A stretch of 64,000 nt of DNA from NCBI RefSeq assembly GCF_008704655.1, contig NZ_CP023688.1:3596001-3660000 (forward strand), written 5' to 3'. Positions 41,173-49,757 of the stretch are shown here, piece after piece; position 1 is the first letter of the stretch, and each line of letters opens with the position of its first letter. The DNA is from Streptomyces rimosus. GTDB taxonomy: Bacteria; Actinomycetota; Actinomycetes; Streptomycetales; Streptomycetaceae. A program made the position numbers and the translations under genes. The notes below the pieces were generated by a model. The model saw only the letters and a program-made list of their open reading frames with translations, did not search any database and was not told where the DNA came from.

Positions 41173-42675
41173 CTACTCGATCACGCGTGGCGCCACATTA
41201 CGCTGCGGCGTCCAGGTCTCCTCGTCCTCGACGAGGTAGTCGGGACGCTTGCCGGTGGTGCGCTCCTTGTCCTCGCCCTTGCCGCGAGCCCCCGGCATCC
41301 CGGGCGCTCCCGCGCCCTTGCCGCGCTGGTCGGGGCGGCCGGCCTGGCTGCCGCCGCGGCTGCGGTGCAGCCCGGACCCGCCCTGCTTCGAACCACCCGT
41401 CGGGCCGCCCGGCTTGCCGACGACGCCACCGGGCGTACGGGCCTGCGCGCCGCCCTTCACCGCGCCGCCACGGCCCGCACCGGCGCCACCGCCCGTACCG
41501 CCACCCGGCATGCCAGGTACGCCGGACCGTCCGCCGCCCTTGGCGCCGGGGCCGCCCTTGATCCCTCCGGCCGGCATGCCGGTGCGTCCGGCACCGCGCG
41601 GGCCTGGAGCGCCGATGCCGGGAGGCATGCCCCCGGGGAGGCCGGGGAGGCCGAGCGGCGGCTGCTCGTTCGACGTGCTGCCGCCGCTGATGCCGTTGCC
41701 GCCACCGGGGCGGCCGAGCAGGCTCGGGCCGCCCAGGCCCGGCATGCCCTTCTGCATACCGGCCAGGCCCGTGTGCACCGGAGGCGCCGCGGACGGCTTG
41801 ACGTTCGGACCGCGCAGCCCCGGGGGTACGGCCGAGCCGCCCGGAACCCGGGGCGCGCTCGGGGTCACGGTGGTCGGGCGCGGCCGCGTACCGCCCGGCG
41901 TCGGCATGTTCACCGGCGGCGGCGGTGTCATCTGGGCCGGGGGCGAGGGCCAGTCGCCGCCGCCTCCCGGCAAAGTGCCGTCCCCGGGGTTGAAGTGGGC
42001 GCGCGCCCGGTAATTGGCCGCCAGCTCCTCCATGACGATGACCGCCTCGACCTGGCGCTCCTTGCTCAGGGACAGGTTGTCCCGGTTGAGTTCGAGCGCC
42101 ATCCTGGCGTCCATCTTCGGGTTGGCCATGTCCTTGTGGAACTGGGAGTCGTCGCCCTTCTCGTCCCCCACCTTCTCCCAGAACCCCGGATCCTTGATCT
42201 TCGACATGGCCTTCTTCGCCTCACGGAGGTTGTGGGCGACACCGGCCTGCTCACCCGTCGCGCGGGTGCCGATCAGGGCCTGCTCGACGTTGCGGGAGTG
42301 CCCGTACGTCCGGTCGATCTTCTCCAGGACCTGGTGCGCTTCGCGCCGGAACGCGTCGGCGGCCTTGCCCTCCCAGTGGGCCGTGGCGTGGTCGACGGCG
42401 TCCATGAACGCCTTGCGGATGCCGCCGCGGCCGTCCTCGCCGGCCAGCCGGTCGGCGGACGCCCGCCAGTGCTTGCCGGACGTCTCGATCGCGTCGGGAT
42501 CGGCATGCTCGATCATGGCGCGCAGCGCGTCGATCCCGTGGTGGTGGAAGTCGGAGGCGGAGGCGGGGAGGGCCTGGTAGTTCTTGAACGACTTCAGCCG
42601 CTCGTCCCTCTCCTCCGCCTTCCGCTGCCGCTCCATCGTCTTGGCGCTCTCGTACTCCTGCCGGGCGTCAACCAC
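41173..42675 (-). CDS. WXG/PPE-like protein with Pro/Gly-rich C-terminus
   Basis: This 500-residue protein has an N-terminal helical part (~1-230) with WXG-type features (WRASADRLAGEDGRG, HWEGKAADAFRREAHQVL), like ESX substrates with LXG/PPE-style helices. The remainder (~245-470) is Pro, Gly and Met-rich low complexity (PGGMPPGIGAPG type) ending in a charged stretch. It has no signal peptide, as expected for type VII export. GTG 42675. It lies between the 103-residue WXG-like gene and mycP. Confidence 0.75.
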   Translation of the reverse strand: MVDARQEYESAKTMERQRKAEERDERLKSFKNYQALPASASDFHHHGIDALRAMIEHADPDAIETSGKHWRASADRLAGEDGRGGIRKAFMDAVDHATAHWEGKAADAFRREAHQVLEKIDRTYGHSRNVEQALIGTRATGEQAGVAHNLREAKKAMSKIKDPGFWEKVGDEKGDDSQFHKDMANPKMDARMALELNRDNLSLSKERQVEAVIVMEELAANYRARAHFNPGDGTLPGGGGDWPSPPAQMTPPPPVNMPTPGGTRPRPTTVTPSAPRVPGGSAVPPGLRGPNVKPSAAPPVHTGLAGMQKGMPGLGGPSLLGRPGGGNGISGGSTSNEQPPLGLPGLPGGMPPGIGAPGPRGAGRTGMPAGGIKGGPGAKGGGRSGVPGMPGGGTGGGAGAGRGGAVKGGAQARTPGGVVGKPGGPTGGSKQGGSGLHRSRGGSQAGRPDQRGKGAGAPGMPGARGKGEDKERTTGKRPDYLVEDEETWTPQRNVAPRVIE

Positions 42676-42764
42676 ACCGGCCCCCCTTCGTCGTCATCCC
42701 TCACTCACCACCACGGCACGTTCCGGCCCGGACATCGCGCCGCCTTCCGCCTCGCCGGGGCGTT

Positions 42765-43076
42765 TCAGCCGTTCATCGAGACCTTGGTGTCGTGCTCCTG
42801 GTCCTCGTACGCCCCTCTGCTGCGCTCGGTCTTGTCGCCGAAGTCGCGGATCAGGTCCTGGAGCGCCTTGACGACCTGCGACATGTACTCCTGCATGTCG
42901 TCGTGCGCGGAGGAGAGGTCGGTGGCTTCGAGGAAGTCCTTGCCGAAGGCCGTCTTCGGGATGGTCGTGCTGTACTTCACCTTCTGGCTGGGCTCGTCCA
43001 TGTCGCCCTGGAGCCGCTTGAGCTGCCGTACGACGTTGTCCAGCTCGTGCAGGTCTACTTTGTACTGCTCACCCAC
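42765..43076 (-). CDS. WXG100-like small protein
   Basis: This 103-residue protein from GTG 43076 (GGGGAG ribosome site) reads GEQYKVDLHELDNVVRQLKRLQGDMDEP..., two long helices around a central KTAFGKDFLEA segment; length and fold match ESX-type WXG100 partners, though the W-x-G itself is replaced by TAFG. The longer frame from 43139 has no ribosome site. It is the first gene of the WXG-mycP run and could form a pair with the PPE-like protein. Confidence 0.75.
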   Translation of the reverse strand: MGEQYKVDLHELDNVVRQLKRLQGDMDEPSQKVKYSTTIPKTAFGKDFLEATDLSSAHDDMQEYMSQVVKALQDLIRDFGDKTERSRGAYEDQEHDTKVSMNG

Positions 43077-43644
43077 AACTACTCCCCGTTCGCCCCGTAT
43101 GTCCCGCTCGTCCCCGTCGCGCCGCGCCGTTGAGATCACGCGATAAGAGCAACGTAAAGACAGTCAATGCTAGGGAGTTGAGAGGCGCAAACGCAAGATC
43201 GTAAGGCAGCCCGCCCCCGCGCCGCGACCTGCGCGGCAAGGTCCGCAACCGGCGAGGCCGGTGCCCCGTACGGCAACATCACGACGCGCCACGGCGACCG
43301 CGGGCGAGGCATTGACACCCGCACGGCACAAGGCACCGCCCCGAAACCGCATTCGACATTACGCAGAATGAACAGCCGCCGAATTCCGAAGCACCGCCCG
43401 GCGGAAAAGGAATTCGCGCGTCCGGCGCGCGACGGCCGGCCGATGCGACGGAGGGGCTTGGTGAAGGGGTTGCCGGGGTGGGGGCAGTTCTTTACTTCGC
43501 CTCGGTTTCGGAACAGGCGCGGTGACGGGTATGGGTGGAACGGGTCCGGGTGACAGTGCGCTCGGCGGCGGTGGAGCGGGCGCCTTTTGAGCCGGTGTGA
43601 GATAGCGCACTGGCGGTGTCACCGTGCGGCTTGTTGGGGCGGGG
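43077..43644. other. non-coding region upstream of the WXG-mycP locus
   Basis: No gene is supported over these 568 bases. Its left end holds a possible promoter of the leftward locus (43167-43196); the right part up to 43644 shows no repeat or hairpin that I could detect. Confidence 0.5.
43167..43196 (-). promoter_or_regulatory. possible promoter of the WXG-mycP locus
   Basis: On the minus strand, TTGCGT (43196-43191) and TAGCAT (43172-43167) are 18 bases apart, close to a vegetative promoter. A TTGACT at 43167-43162 gives an alternative, less good arrangement. Confidence 0.4.
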
Positions 43645-43902
43645 TCAGGGGGTGGGGGTGGGGGTGGAGCTGCGGAGGGCGCGTACGCCTCGGAACCCGA
43701 TGATGCCGATTGCCGTCCCCAAGAGAAAGGACGTCACCGCGAGCGCGAGATGGACCCAGAAGTATGCGGTCGGGTCACCCGCGTCGTCGAAGGCGAGGCC
43801 GCTCCCGTCCTTCCACAGGTTTTTGGCGAAAGTGATCCAGATGAACCAGCTCCATACCCCGAAGGCGAGCAGGAACCAGGAGACGGGGCGAGAGAGCTTC
43901 AT
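43645..43902 (-). CDS. small membrane protein, SCO4848 family
   Basis: This 85-residue protein has two transmembrane helices (SWFLLAFGVWSWFIWITFAK, YFWVHLALAVTSFLLGTAIGIIGF) and a basic Thr/Pro tail. It resembles the SCO4848-type small membrane proteins of Streptomyces, always next to a D,D-carboxypeptidase gene. It is divergent here from that gene; their 5' ends overlap if the longest start is used. Function unknown. Confidence 0.8.
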   Translation of the reverse strand: MKLSRPVSWFLLAFGVWSWFIWITFAKNLWKDGSGLAFDDAGDPTAYFWVHLALAVTSFLLGTAIGIIGFRGVRALRSSTPTPTP

Positions 43903-44002
43903 GGAATCCAGTATGGGCAGCGGCTCCATCCGGCGGTCGGCGGGGGCACTCTTCCGTGGGGCGGTGTCCGCTTCACCTGCGCCGACGGGTACGTTCACCG
44001 AC

Positions 44003-45283
44003 GTGCCGACCACTTCTGCCGATCATCCGACCGCCGCGGCCCCCGGGAACACCCGGACCGTACGCCGCGCGCTCACCCGTACGACCGCCGCGCTGGCCGG
44101 CACCGCCGTGCTGCTGCCGCCGCTGCTGTTCGCCGCCCCGGCGCACGCGGACGAGAAGCCGAAGGACGGCAAGCCGCAGGTTCCGGCGCCGCCCGCCGAG
44201 ATGTCGAAGGTCGGCGGCGACCGGCTGGGGCAGGCCGGTACGCAGGTGCAGCTCAAGCCGGGGGCGCCCAAGCTGCCGTCGGACCTCACGGCGCGTTCCT
44301 GGATCGTCTCGGACGCCGAGAGCGGCAAGGTGCTGGCCGCCCACAACGCGCACTGGCAGCTGCCGCCGGCCAGCACGCTGAAGATGCTGTTCGCCGACAC
44401 GGTGCTGCCGAAGTTCCCCAAGAACCAGAAGTACACGGTCAAGCCGGCCGACCTGGCGGGCATGGGCTCGGGCAGCAGCCTGGTGGGGATAAAGGAGAAT
44501 CTGAGCTACACGGTCCATGACCTGTGGCTGGGGGTCTTCCTGCGCTCGGGCAACGACGCCGTGCACACCCTGTCCGCGATGAACGGCGGTACGGCCAAGA
44601 CCGTGCAGGAGATGCAGAAGCAGGCCGAGGCGCTGAACGCGACGGACACGCATGTGGTGACGCCGGACGGCTACGACGCGCCGGGCCAGGTGTCGAGCGC
44701 GTACGACCTGAGCCTGTTCGCCCGCGCCGGGCTGCAGAACGCGGACTTCCGGGAGTACTGCTCCACGGTGAGCGCGCAGTTCCCGGGCGAGGTCAAGGAC
44801 GGCAAGCGCGGATCGTTCGGCATCCAGAACACGAACCGGCTGCTCAGCGGGGATTACGACGTCAAGCCGTACCCGGGCATCGCGGGCGTGAAGAACGGCT
44901 CCACCACCAACGCGGGCTCCACCTTCACCGGCGTCGCGCAGCGCGGCGAGCGCAAGCTGCTCGTCACGGTCATGAACCCGGAGAAGAAGGAACACAACGA
45001 GGCGTACAAGGAGACGGCCAAGCTCTTCGACTGGGGCTTCGCGGCGTCCGACAAGGTCGAGCCGGTCGGCAGGCTGGTCGGGCCCAAGAGCGAGGAGGGC
45101 GACGCGCGGGCGGGCGGCAAGCTGAGCGGCGACAAGGCGCGGGCCGGGCTGGAGGACTCCTCCGGCGGGGCCGGCGGTGTGTGGGCCGCGGCGGCGATCG
45201 CGGGCGGGCTGCTGGTGGTACTGGGCGGCGTCGCGTTCTTGGTGCATCGGCGCTGGCCGCGGCGTGGGGGCAGCGGCAGGTAG
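44003..45283 (+). CDS. D-alanyl-D-alanine carboxypeptidase (S11)
   Basis: This penicillin-binding low-molecular-mass carboxypeptidase trims peptidoglycan pentapeptides. After a Sec signal (~35-55) the S11 domain has the motifs PPASTLKML (SxxK), RSGNDA (SxN) and VKNGSTTNAG in place of KTG. A C-terminal TM (~395-415: GVWAAAAIAGGLLVVLGGVAFLV) anchors it, with a basic end. GTG 44003 gives 426 residues; ATG 43901/43913 would add a longer cytosolic leader and are possible. Confidence 0.9.
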   Translation: MPTTSADHPTAAAPGNTRTVRRALTRTTAALAGTAVLLPPLLFAAPAHADEKPKDGKPQVPAPPAEMSKVGGDRLGQAGTQVQLKPGAPKLPSDLTARSWIVSDAESGKVLAAHNAHWQLPPASTLKMLFADTVLPKFPKNQKYTVKPADLAGMGSGSSLVGIKENLSYTVHDLWLGVFLRSGNDAVHTLSAMNGGTAKTVQEMQKQAEALNATDTHVVTPDGYDAPGQVSSAYDLSLFARAGLQNADFREYCSTVSAQFPGEVKDGKRGSFGIQNTNRLLSGDYDVKPYPGIAGVKNGSTTNAGSTFTGVAQRGERKLLVTVMNPEKKEHNEAYKETAKLFDWGFAASDKVEPVGRLVGPKSEEGDARAGGKLSGDKARAGLEDSSGGAGGVWAAAAIAGGLLVVLGGVAFLVHRRWPRRGGSGR

Positions 45284-45381
45284 CGAGAAGGTCCGGTAGG
45301 TGGCGGTGAAGCTGGGTGTACGGGGTGTACGCCCAGCCCGTACATCCGGGCCCTATGGCCGCCGGCCGGCCCGTACGCCCG

Positions 45382-46371
45382 CTACGACGCCGTCGCCCCC
45401 GAGCCCTCCGGCGGCCTCCCCGTACCGCCCGTACCGCCCCCGGCAGCGGTCTTCACCTCGGGCCGCTCCCCGTCATCCTCTTCCCCCGCATCGCAATCCA
45501 GCGCCTTCCCCTCCGCCTCCGGACCGCACCGCTGTGTCGCCGTCCACGCCGCGCAGAAGACGACCAGCTTCGCGGTGAAGTTGATCCACAGGAGCAGGGC
45601 GATGGGGGTGCCGAAGGCGCCGTACATGCTCTTCGCGGCGACGCCCTTGAGGTAGCCGCTGAGGAGGAGCTTGAGGAGTTCGAAGCCGATGGCGCCGATG
45701 AAGCCGGCGGTGACCACGGCGCGGCGGGGCGGGTGGACGCCGGGCAGCTTGGTCAGGACGTAGGCGAAGAGCAGGAAGTCGGCGAGGACGGCGATGCAGA
45801 AGCCGGCGACGGACAGCAGGACGCTGCCGATGCCGCCTTCCGCGAGGCCGAGGGCCTCGGCCGCCTTGCCGACCGCGGCGGTGGCGAAGCCGGAGCAGGC
45901 CAGGGAGACCAGGGCGGTGCCGCCGAGGCCGAGGAGGAGGGCGACGTCCTTGAGCTTGGCGACGAAGACGTTGGTGTCCTCGTCCTCCTTCTCCCAGACG
46001 GCGCGCAGGCAGTCGCGGATCGAGTCGACCCAGCCGGCGCCGGTGAAGAGCAGGGCCACGGCGGCGATGACGCCGACGGTGGCGGCGTTCTCGACCAGGG
46101 CGCCGAGGTCGAGCTGGCCGGAGATGCCGGGGATCTGTTCGGCGATCTTCTTCTGGAGATCGTGCAGCTGCCGCTCGCTGAGCAGCGCGGCACCGATCGC
46201 GGCGGCCACCGTCAGCAGCGGGAAGAGCGCGACGAAGCTGGTGAACGTGATCGCGGCGGCCAGCCGGGTCCAGTGCACCTGCCCCATGCGTTCGTAGGCC
46301 CGCCAGAGGTGCGTCGTCATCAGCCAGGACACCATCGGACCGATGACCGGCAGCTTGCTCAACCAATCCAT
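45382..46371 (-). CDS. YihY/BrkB family membrane protein
   Basis: This 329-residue integral membrane protein of the YihY/virulence factor BrkB family has ~6 hydrophobic segments. The typical opening (ERMGQVHWTRLAAAITFTSFVALFPLLT) and the late AFGTPIALLLWINFTAKLVVF block are present. The C-terminus is acidic/Gly-rich. Family function is not firmly known; some relatives have been mistaken for RNase BN. Convergent with the carboxypeptidase gene. Confidence 0.9.
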   Translation of the reverse strand: MDWLSKLPVIGPMVSWLMTTHLWRAYERMGQVHWTRLAAAITFTSFVALFPLLTVAAAIGAALLSERQLHDLQKKIAEQIPGISGQLDLGALVENAATVGVIAAVALLFTGAGWVDSIRDCLRAVWEKEDEDTNVFVAKLKDVALLLGLGGTALVSLACSGFATAAVGKAAEALGLAEGGIGSVLLSVAGFCIAVLADFLLFAYVLTKLPGVHPPRRAVVTAGFIGAIGFELLKLLLSGYLKGVAAKSMYGAFGTPIALLLWINFTAKLVVFCAAWTATQRCGPEAEGKALDCDAGEEDDGERPEVKTAAGGGTGGTGRPPEGSGATAS

Positions 46372-46597
46372 GGTTCCCCGCCTACCCTTCGTCAGCCTTC
46401 GACACCCTCTGTACGGGTATGCCGCCCGCGTGGCGGAAGACTAGCCTCCGGGTACCCCGGAAACGCAGGCACGTGGCCGGCGCCATGCCGACGCCCGCGC
46501 CCGAGACGGTGTCGGCGCGGGGGTGCGGACGGCGCTTCCGGCGTACGGGGGTGGTGCGGGGCGGGGCCGGTGGTCATCGCGGCGGCGCCCGCCCCCG

Positions 46598-47575
46598 TCA
46601 TACGCCCGCGACGGCCATCGCGTACAGCCCGGTCCACGCCAGTGCGATGACGGCCAGCGGGCGGTCCCGCAGCACGACGTTCTCGGGCGCGCCGGCGGTG
46701 CCCCGGTCGGCGAAGACCGCGTAGCGCAGGACGGCGAGGATGAACGGGATCATGGACAGCTGGCGCCACGGCAGGACGCCGGCCGGGGTGCCGCCGCTCT
46801 CCAGGGCCCACAGGCAGTACGCGAGGACTGCGCCGCCGGCCGCCAGCTGCCACACGAAGCGCAGGTAGCCGTCGCTGTACTCGCGCAGCAGGGCCCGGGT
46901 CGCCCCCTTGTCCGTACGCTGCTCGCGCGCCGTCCGGAGCGCTTCGGAGTAGCGCTTGGCGGCGACCATGAACAGCGCGCCGAAGCCCGCGGTGATCAGG
47001 AACCAGCGGGACAGCGGGATGCCGAGCGCGGGCCCGCCGATCATGGCGCGCAGCAGGAAGCCGGCGGTGACCACGACGAGGTCGACGACCAGGACGTTCT
47101 TCCAGCTGAGGCAGTAGGCGAGCTGCATGAGGAGGTACGCGCCGAGCAGGGCGGCGGTGGCGGGGTTGCACAGCACGGCCGCGGCGGCCGGGACGAGGGC
47201 GGCGAGCAGGGCGCCCGCGGCATAGGCGGCAGGTACGGGGACCTCGCCCGCGGCGACCGGGCGGCGGCACTTGTCGGGGTGCGCACGGTCGGCCGTGGCG
47301 TCCCGCGCGTCGTTGATCAGATAGACGGCGGACGCGGCGGCGGTGAAGAGGATGAAGAGGAGCGGGAGTTGGTGGAGGGTCTGGCGGCGGAAGAGGTCGC
47401 CCGCGGCGGCCGGAGCGGCGGCCACCAGGACGTTCTTGACCCACTGGCGCGGGCGGGCGGTGCGCAGCAGGCCGCGGGGCAGCCCGAGCGCGCGGGCCCG
47501 GGGGTCGGGTGGCGGTGCGGTGGCCACTCCCGGGCCGGGCGGCGGCTCCTCCAGGAGGGCGGCGCGTTCGGTCAC
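46598..47575 (-). CDS. decaprenyl-phosphate phosphoribosyltransferase-like UbiA protein
   Basis: This is a membrane prenyltransferase of 325 residues. The UbiA aspartate motif is YLINDARDATADRAHPDKCRRP and the second block KRYSEALRTAREQ; ~8-9 hydrophobic segments follow. It is close to Rv3806c (UbiA), which makes decaprenylphosphoryl-5-phosphoribose, the first step toward decaprenyl-phospho-arabinose. GTG 47575 overlaps the phosphatase stop (GTGA). Together with DprE1/DprE2-like genes on the other strand it completes a DPA-type pathway. Confidence 0.85.
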   Translation of the reverse strand: MTERAALLEEPPPGPGVATAPPPDPRARALGLPRGLLRTARPRQWVKNVLVAAAPAAAGDLFRRQTLHQLPLLFILFTAAASAVYLINDARDATADRAHPDKCRRPVAAGEVPVPAAYAAGALLAALVPAAAAVLCNPATAALLGAYLLMQLAYCLSWKNVLVVDLVVVTAGFLLRAMIGGPALGIPLSRWFLITAGFGALFMVAAKRYSEALRTAREQRTDKGATRALLREYSDGYLRFVWQLAAGGAVLAYCLWALESGGTPAGVLPWRQLSMIPFILAVLRYAVFADRGTAGAPENVVLRDRPLAVIALAWTGLYAMAVAGV

Positions 47576-48126
47576 GTCCACTCCCCGCGTACGCTTGGAA
47601 ACCTCGCGCCGCCCGCGTACGCCCCGGTCCCGCGTACGTCCCCCAGCCCCGCCACCAACGCCCCCACCACCGCCCCCGCCGCCACATCCGACGGATAGTG
47701 CCCGCCCACGACCAGCCGCGACAGACACATCGCCAAGGCCGGCAGGGACAAACCGGCGCCCAGCGGCCGCAGCGCGCCCAGGGTGACGGCGGCAGCGGTG
47801 GCGGAGGCGCTGGCGAAGGAGTGCGGGCTCGTGGTGCGTACGAGGGGGGCGTGGCCGGGCAGCAGGGGGCGCCGGCGGCGTACGACGCGCTTGAGACCGA
47901 GGCTCAGCAGGTGGGCACCGCAGCTCAGGGCCGTGCCGCGGAGCCAGGCGGGGCGCCGTGACCGGTCGGCCGCGGCGCCCGCCGGCCCGGCGGCGAGCCA
48001 GAGCGCTCCGTGCTCGCCGCCGTGCGGGAGGGCGCGGGCGACGGCGGCCGTCCGCGCGTCGGAACCGCAGGCGCGCAGTACGACGAGCAGGCGGTGATCC
48101 ATCTCTTCCGGGGACAGCGGGGTCAC
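47572..48126 (-). CDS. PAP2 phosphatase (decaprenylphosphoryl-phosphoribose phosphatase-like) with altered motif 2
   Basis: This 184-residue membrane phosphatase is like Rv3807c, which removes the 5-phosphate from decaprenylphosphoryl-5-phosphoribose. Motif 1 (KRVVRRRRP) and motif 3 (SRLVVGGHYPSD) fit. Motif 2, normally P-S-x-H, reads SFASASA here, so the proton-donor His is missing; an upstream His (SPHSF) might substitute. GTG 48126. First of the leftward pair with the UbiA gene. Confidence 0.8.
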   Translation of the reverse strand: MTPLSPEEMDHRLLVVLRACGSDARTAAVARALPHGGEHGALWLAAGPAGAAADRSRRPAWLRGTALSCGAHLLSLGLKRVVRRRRPLLPGHAPLVRTTSPHSFASASATAAAVTLGALRPLGAGLSLPALAMCLSRLVVGGHYPSDVAAGAVVGALVAGLGDVRGTGAYAGGARFPSVRGEWT

Positions 48127-48346
48127 CTCGATCCGGTATCGGGCCGGCTCGCCGGGCGGACCGCCCGCTTCGTACGGTCCGCCCGGCGCCTCTCCCTCAA
48201 GCCCTTCGGGGCTCCGCCTCCGACTCTCCGAGGACGGGTGTGCCGTGTCGTCGCGATTAGCCCATCCACCCCATTAATCACTCTTTTCGTGCGGGGGCGG
48301 CCGGGAAGCCGGGCGATCAACGCATCCGCCGCATTACGGTCACGGC

Positions 48347-49717
48347 ATGGCGTCGCCCACCGGCCCGGCCGGCACCCGCACCGCCTCCGTCACCGGCTGG
48401 GGCCGTACCGCCCCCACCACCGCGCGGCTGGTCCGCCCCGGCTCGTACGGCGAGGCCGTGGCGGCGGTACGGGCGTGCGGGGCGCGCGGCGGGATCGCCC
48501 GGGGGCTCGGGCGCGCCTACGGGGACGCGGCGCAGAACGCGGGCGGCGTCGTCTGGGACATGACCGGCCTGGACCGGATCCGCCGCATCGACGCCGAGGC
48601 GGGCGTCGTGGAGTGCGAGGCGGGGGTCAGCCTGCACCGGCTGATGGAGGTGCTGCTGCCGCTGGGCTGGTTCGTGCCGGTGTCGCCGGGGACGCGGTAC
48701 GTGACGGTCGGCGGCGCGGTCGGCGCGGACATCCACGGCAAGAACCACCATGTGGCGGGCTCCTTCACCCGGCACGTGCGGTCCTTCGAACTCCTCACGG
48801 CGGACGGCGCGGTGCGTACAGTACGGCCCGGCACGGACCTCTTCGACGCGACCGCCGGGGGCATGGGGCTGACCGGCGTGGTGCTCGCGGCGGCGGTCCG
48901 CCTCGTCCCCGTACAGACGTCGCTCATGACGGTGGACACCGAGCGCGCGGCGGACCTGGACGACCTGCTGGCGCGGCTGTCCGCCACCGATCACCGCTAC
49001 CGCTACTCCGTCGCCTGGATCGACCTGCTGGCGCGCGGCGCGGCGACCGGCCGCGCGGTGCTGACCCGCGGCGATCACGCGCCGCTGGACGCCCTGCCCG
49101 CGCGCGCTCGCCGGTCCCCGCTGGCCTTCCGTCCCGGACGCCTGCCGCCCGCGCCGCGCGGCCTGCCGGACGGGCTGCTCGGGCGGCGGTCGGTGGGGCT
49201 GTTCAACGCACTCTGGTACCGCAAGGCGCCCCGCCGCCGGACCGGCGAGTTGCAGCGGATCTCCACGTTCTTTCACCCGCTGGACGGGGTGCCGCACTGG
49301 AACCGGGTCTACGGGCGCGGCGGTTTCGTGCAGTACCAGTTCGTGGTGGGCCACGGGGAGGAGGAGACGCTGCGGCGGGTCGTGGAGCGGATCGCGGCGC
49401 GCGGCTGTCCGTCGTTCCTGGCGGTGCTGAAACGGTTCGGCGCGGGCGGTTCCGGATGGCTGTCGTTCCCGGCGGCGGGCTGGACGCTGGCCCTGGACAT
49501 TCCGGCCGGGCTGCCGGGGCTCGGCGCCTTTCTGGACGAGCTGGACGAGGCTGTGGCGGCCGCGGGCGGCCGGGTCTACCTGGCCAAGGACGCCCGGCTG
49601 CGGCCGGAGCTGGTCGATGTCATGTACCCGCGGGCGCCGGAGTTCCGCGAGCTGCGGGAGCGGCTGGACCCCCGCGGGGTCTTCACGTCCGATCTCTCGC
49701 GCCGCCTCGCCCTGTGA
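48347..49717 (+). CDS. dprE1: DprE1-like FAD-dependent decaprenylphosphoryl-ribose oxidase
   Basis: This VAO-fold flavoprotein of 456 residues oxidises decaprenylphosphoryl-ribose at C2. FAD segments are GLGRAYGDAA (~60) and TVGGAVGADIHGKNHHVAGSF (~120-145). YRYSVAWIDLLARG and FLAVLKRFG follow. In Mycobacterium tuberculosis DprE1 the cysteine attacked by benzothiazinones is in GWNVCVD; here the segment is GWTLALD, with Ala. ATG 48347 is 7 bases after a TACGGT -10-like element and may be leaderless. Followed at 40 bases by the DprE2-like gene. Confidence 0.9.
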   Translation: MASPTGPAGTRTASVTGWGRTAPTTARLVRPGSYGEAVAAVRACGARGGIARGLGRAYGDAAQNAGGVVWDMTGLDRIRRIDAEAGVVECEAGVSLHRLMEVLLPLGWFVPVSPGTRYVTVGGAVGADIHGKNHHVAGSFTRHVRSFELLTADGAVRTVRPGTDLFDATAGGMGLTGVVLAAAVRLVPVQTSLMTVDTERAADLDDLLARLSATDHRYRYSVAWIDLLARGAATGRAVLTRGDHAPLDALPARARRSPLAFRPGRLPPAPRGLPDGLLGRRSVGLFNALWYRKAPRRRTGELQRISTFFHPLDGVPHWNRVYGRGGFVQYQFVVGHGEEETLRRVVERIAARGCPSFLAVLKRFGAGGSGWLSFPAAGWTLALDIPAGLPGLGAFLDELDEAVAAAGGRVYLAKDARLRPELVDVMYPRAPEFRELRERLDPRGVFTSDLSRRLAL

Positions 49718-49757
49718 CCGGCCCCCTCCGAAAGGAAATCGTCCGAAAGGGAAGCGC

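Noticed and set aside
40165..43146. 993-residue open frame on the plus strand
   Set aside because: It lies opposite the mycosin and WXG/PPE-like genes, has the third-position bias of an antisense frame and no recognisable domain.
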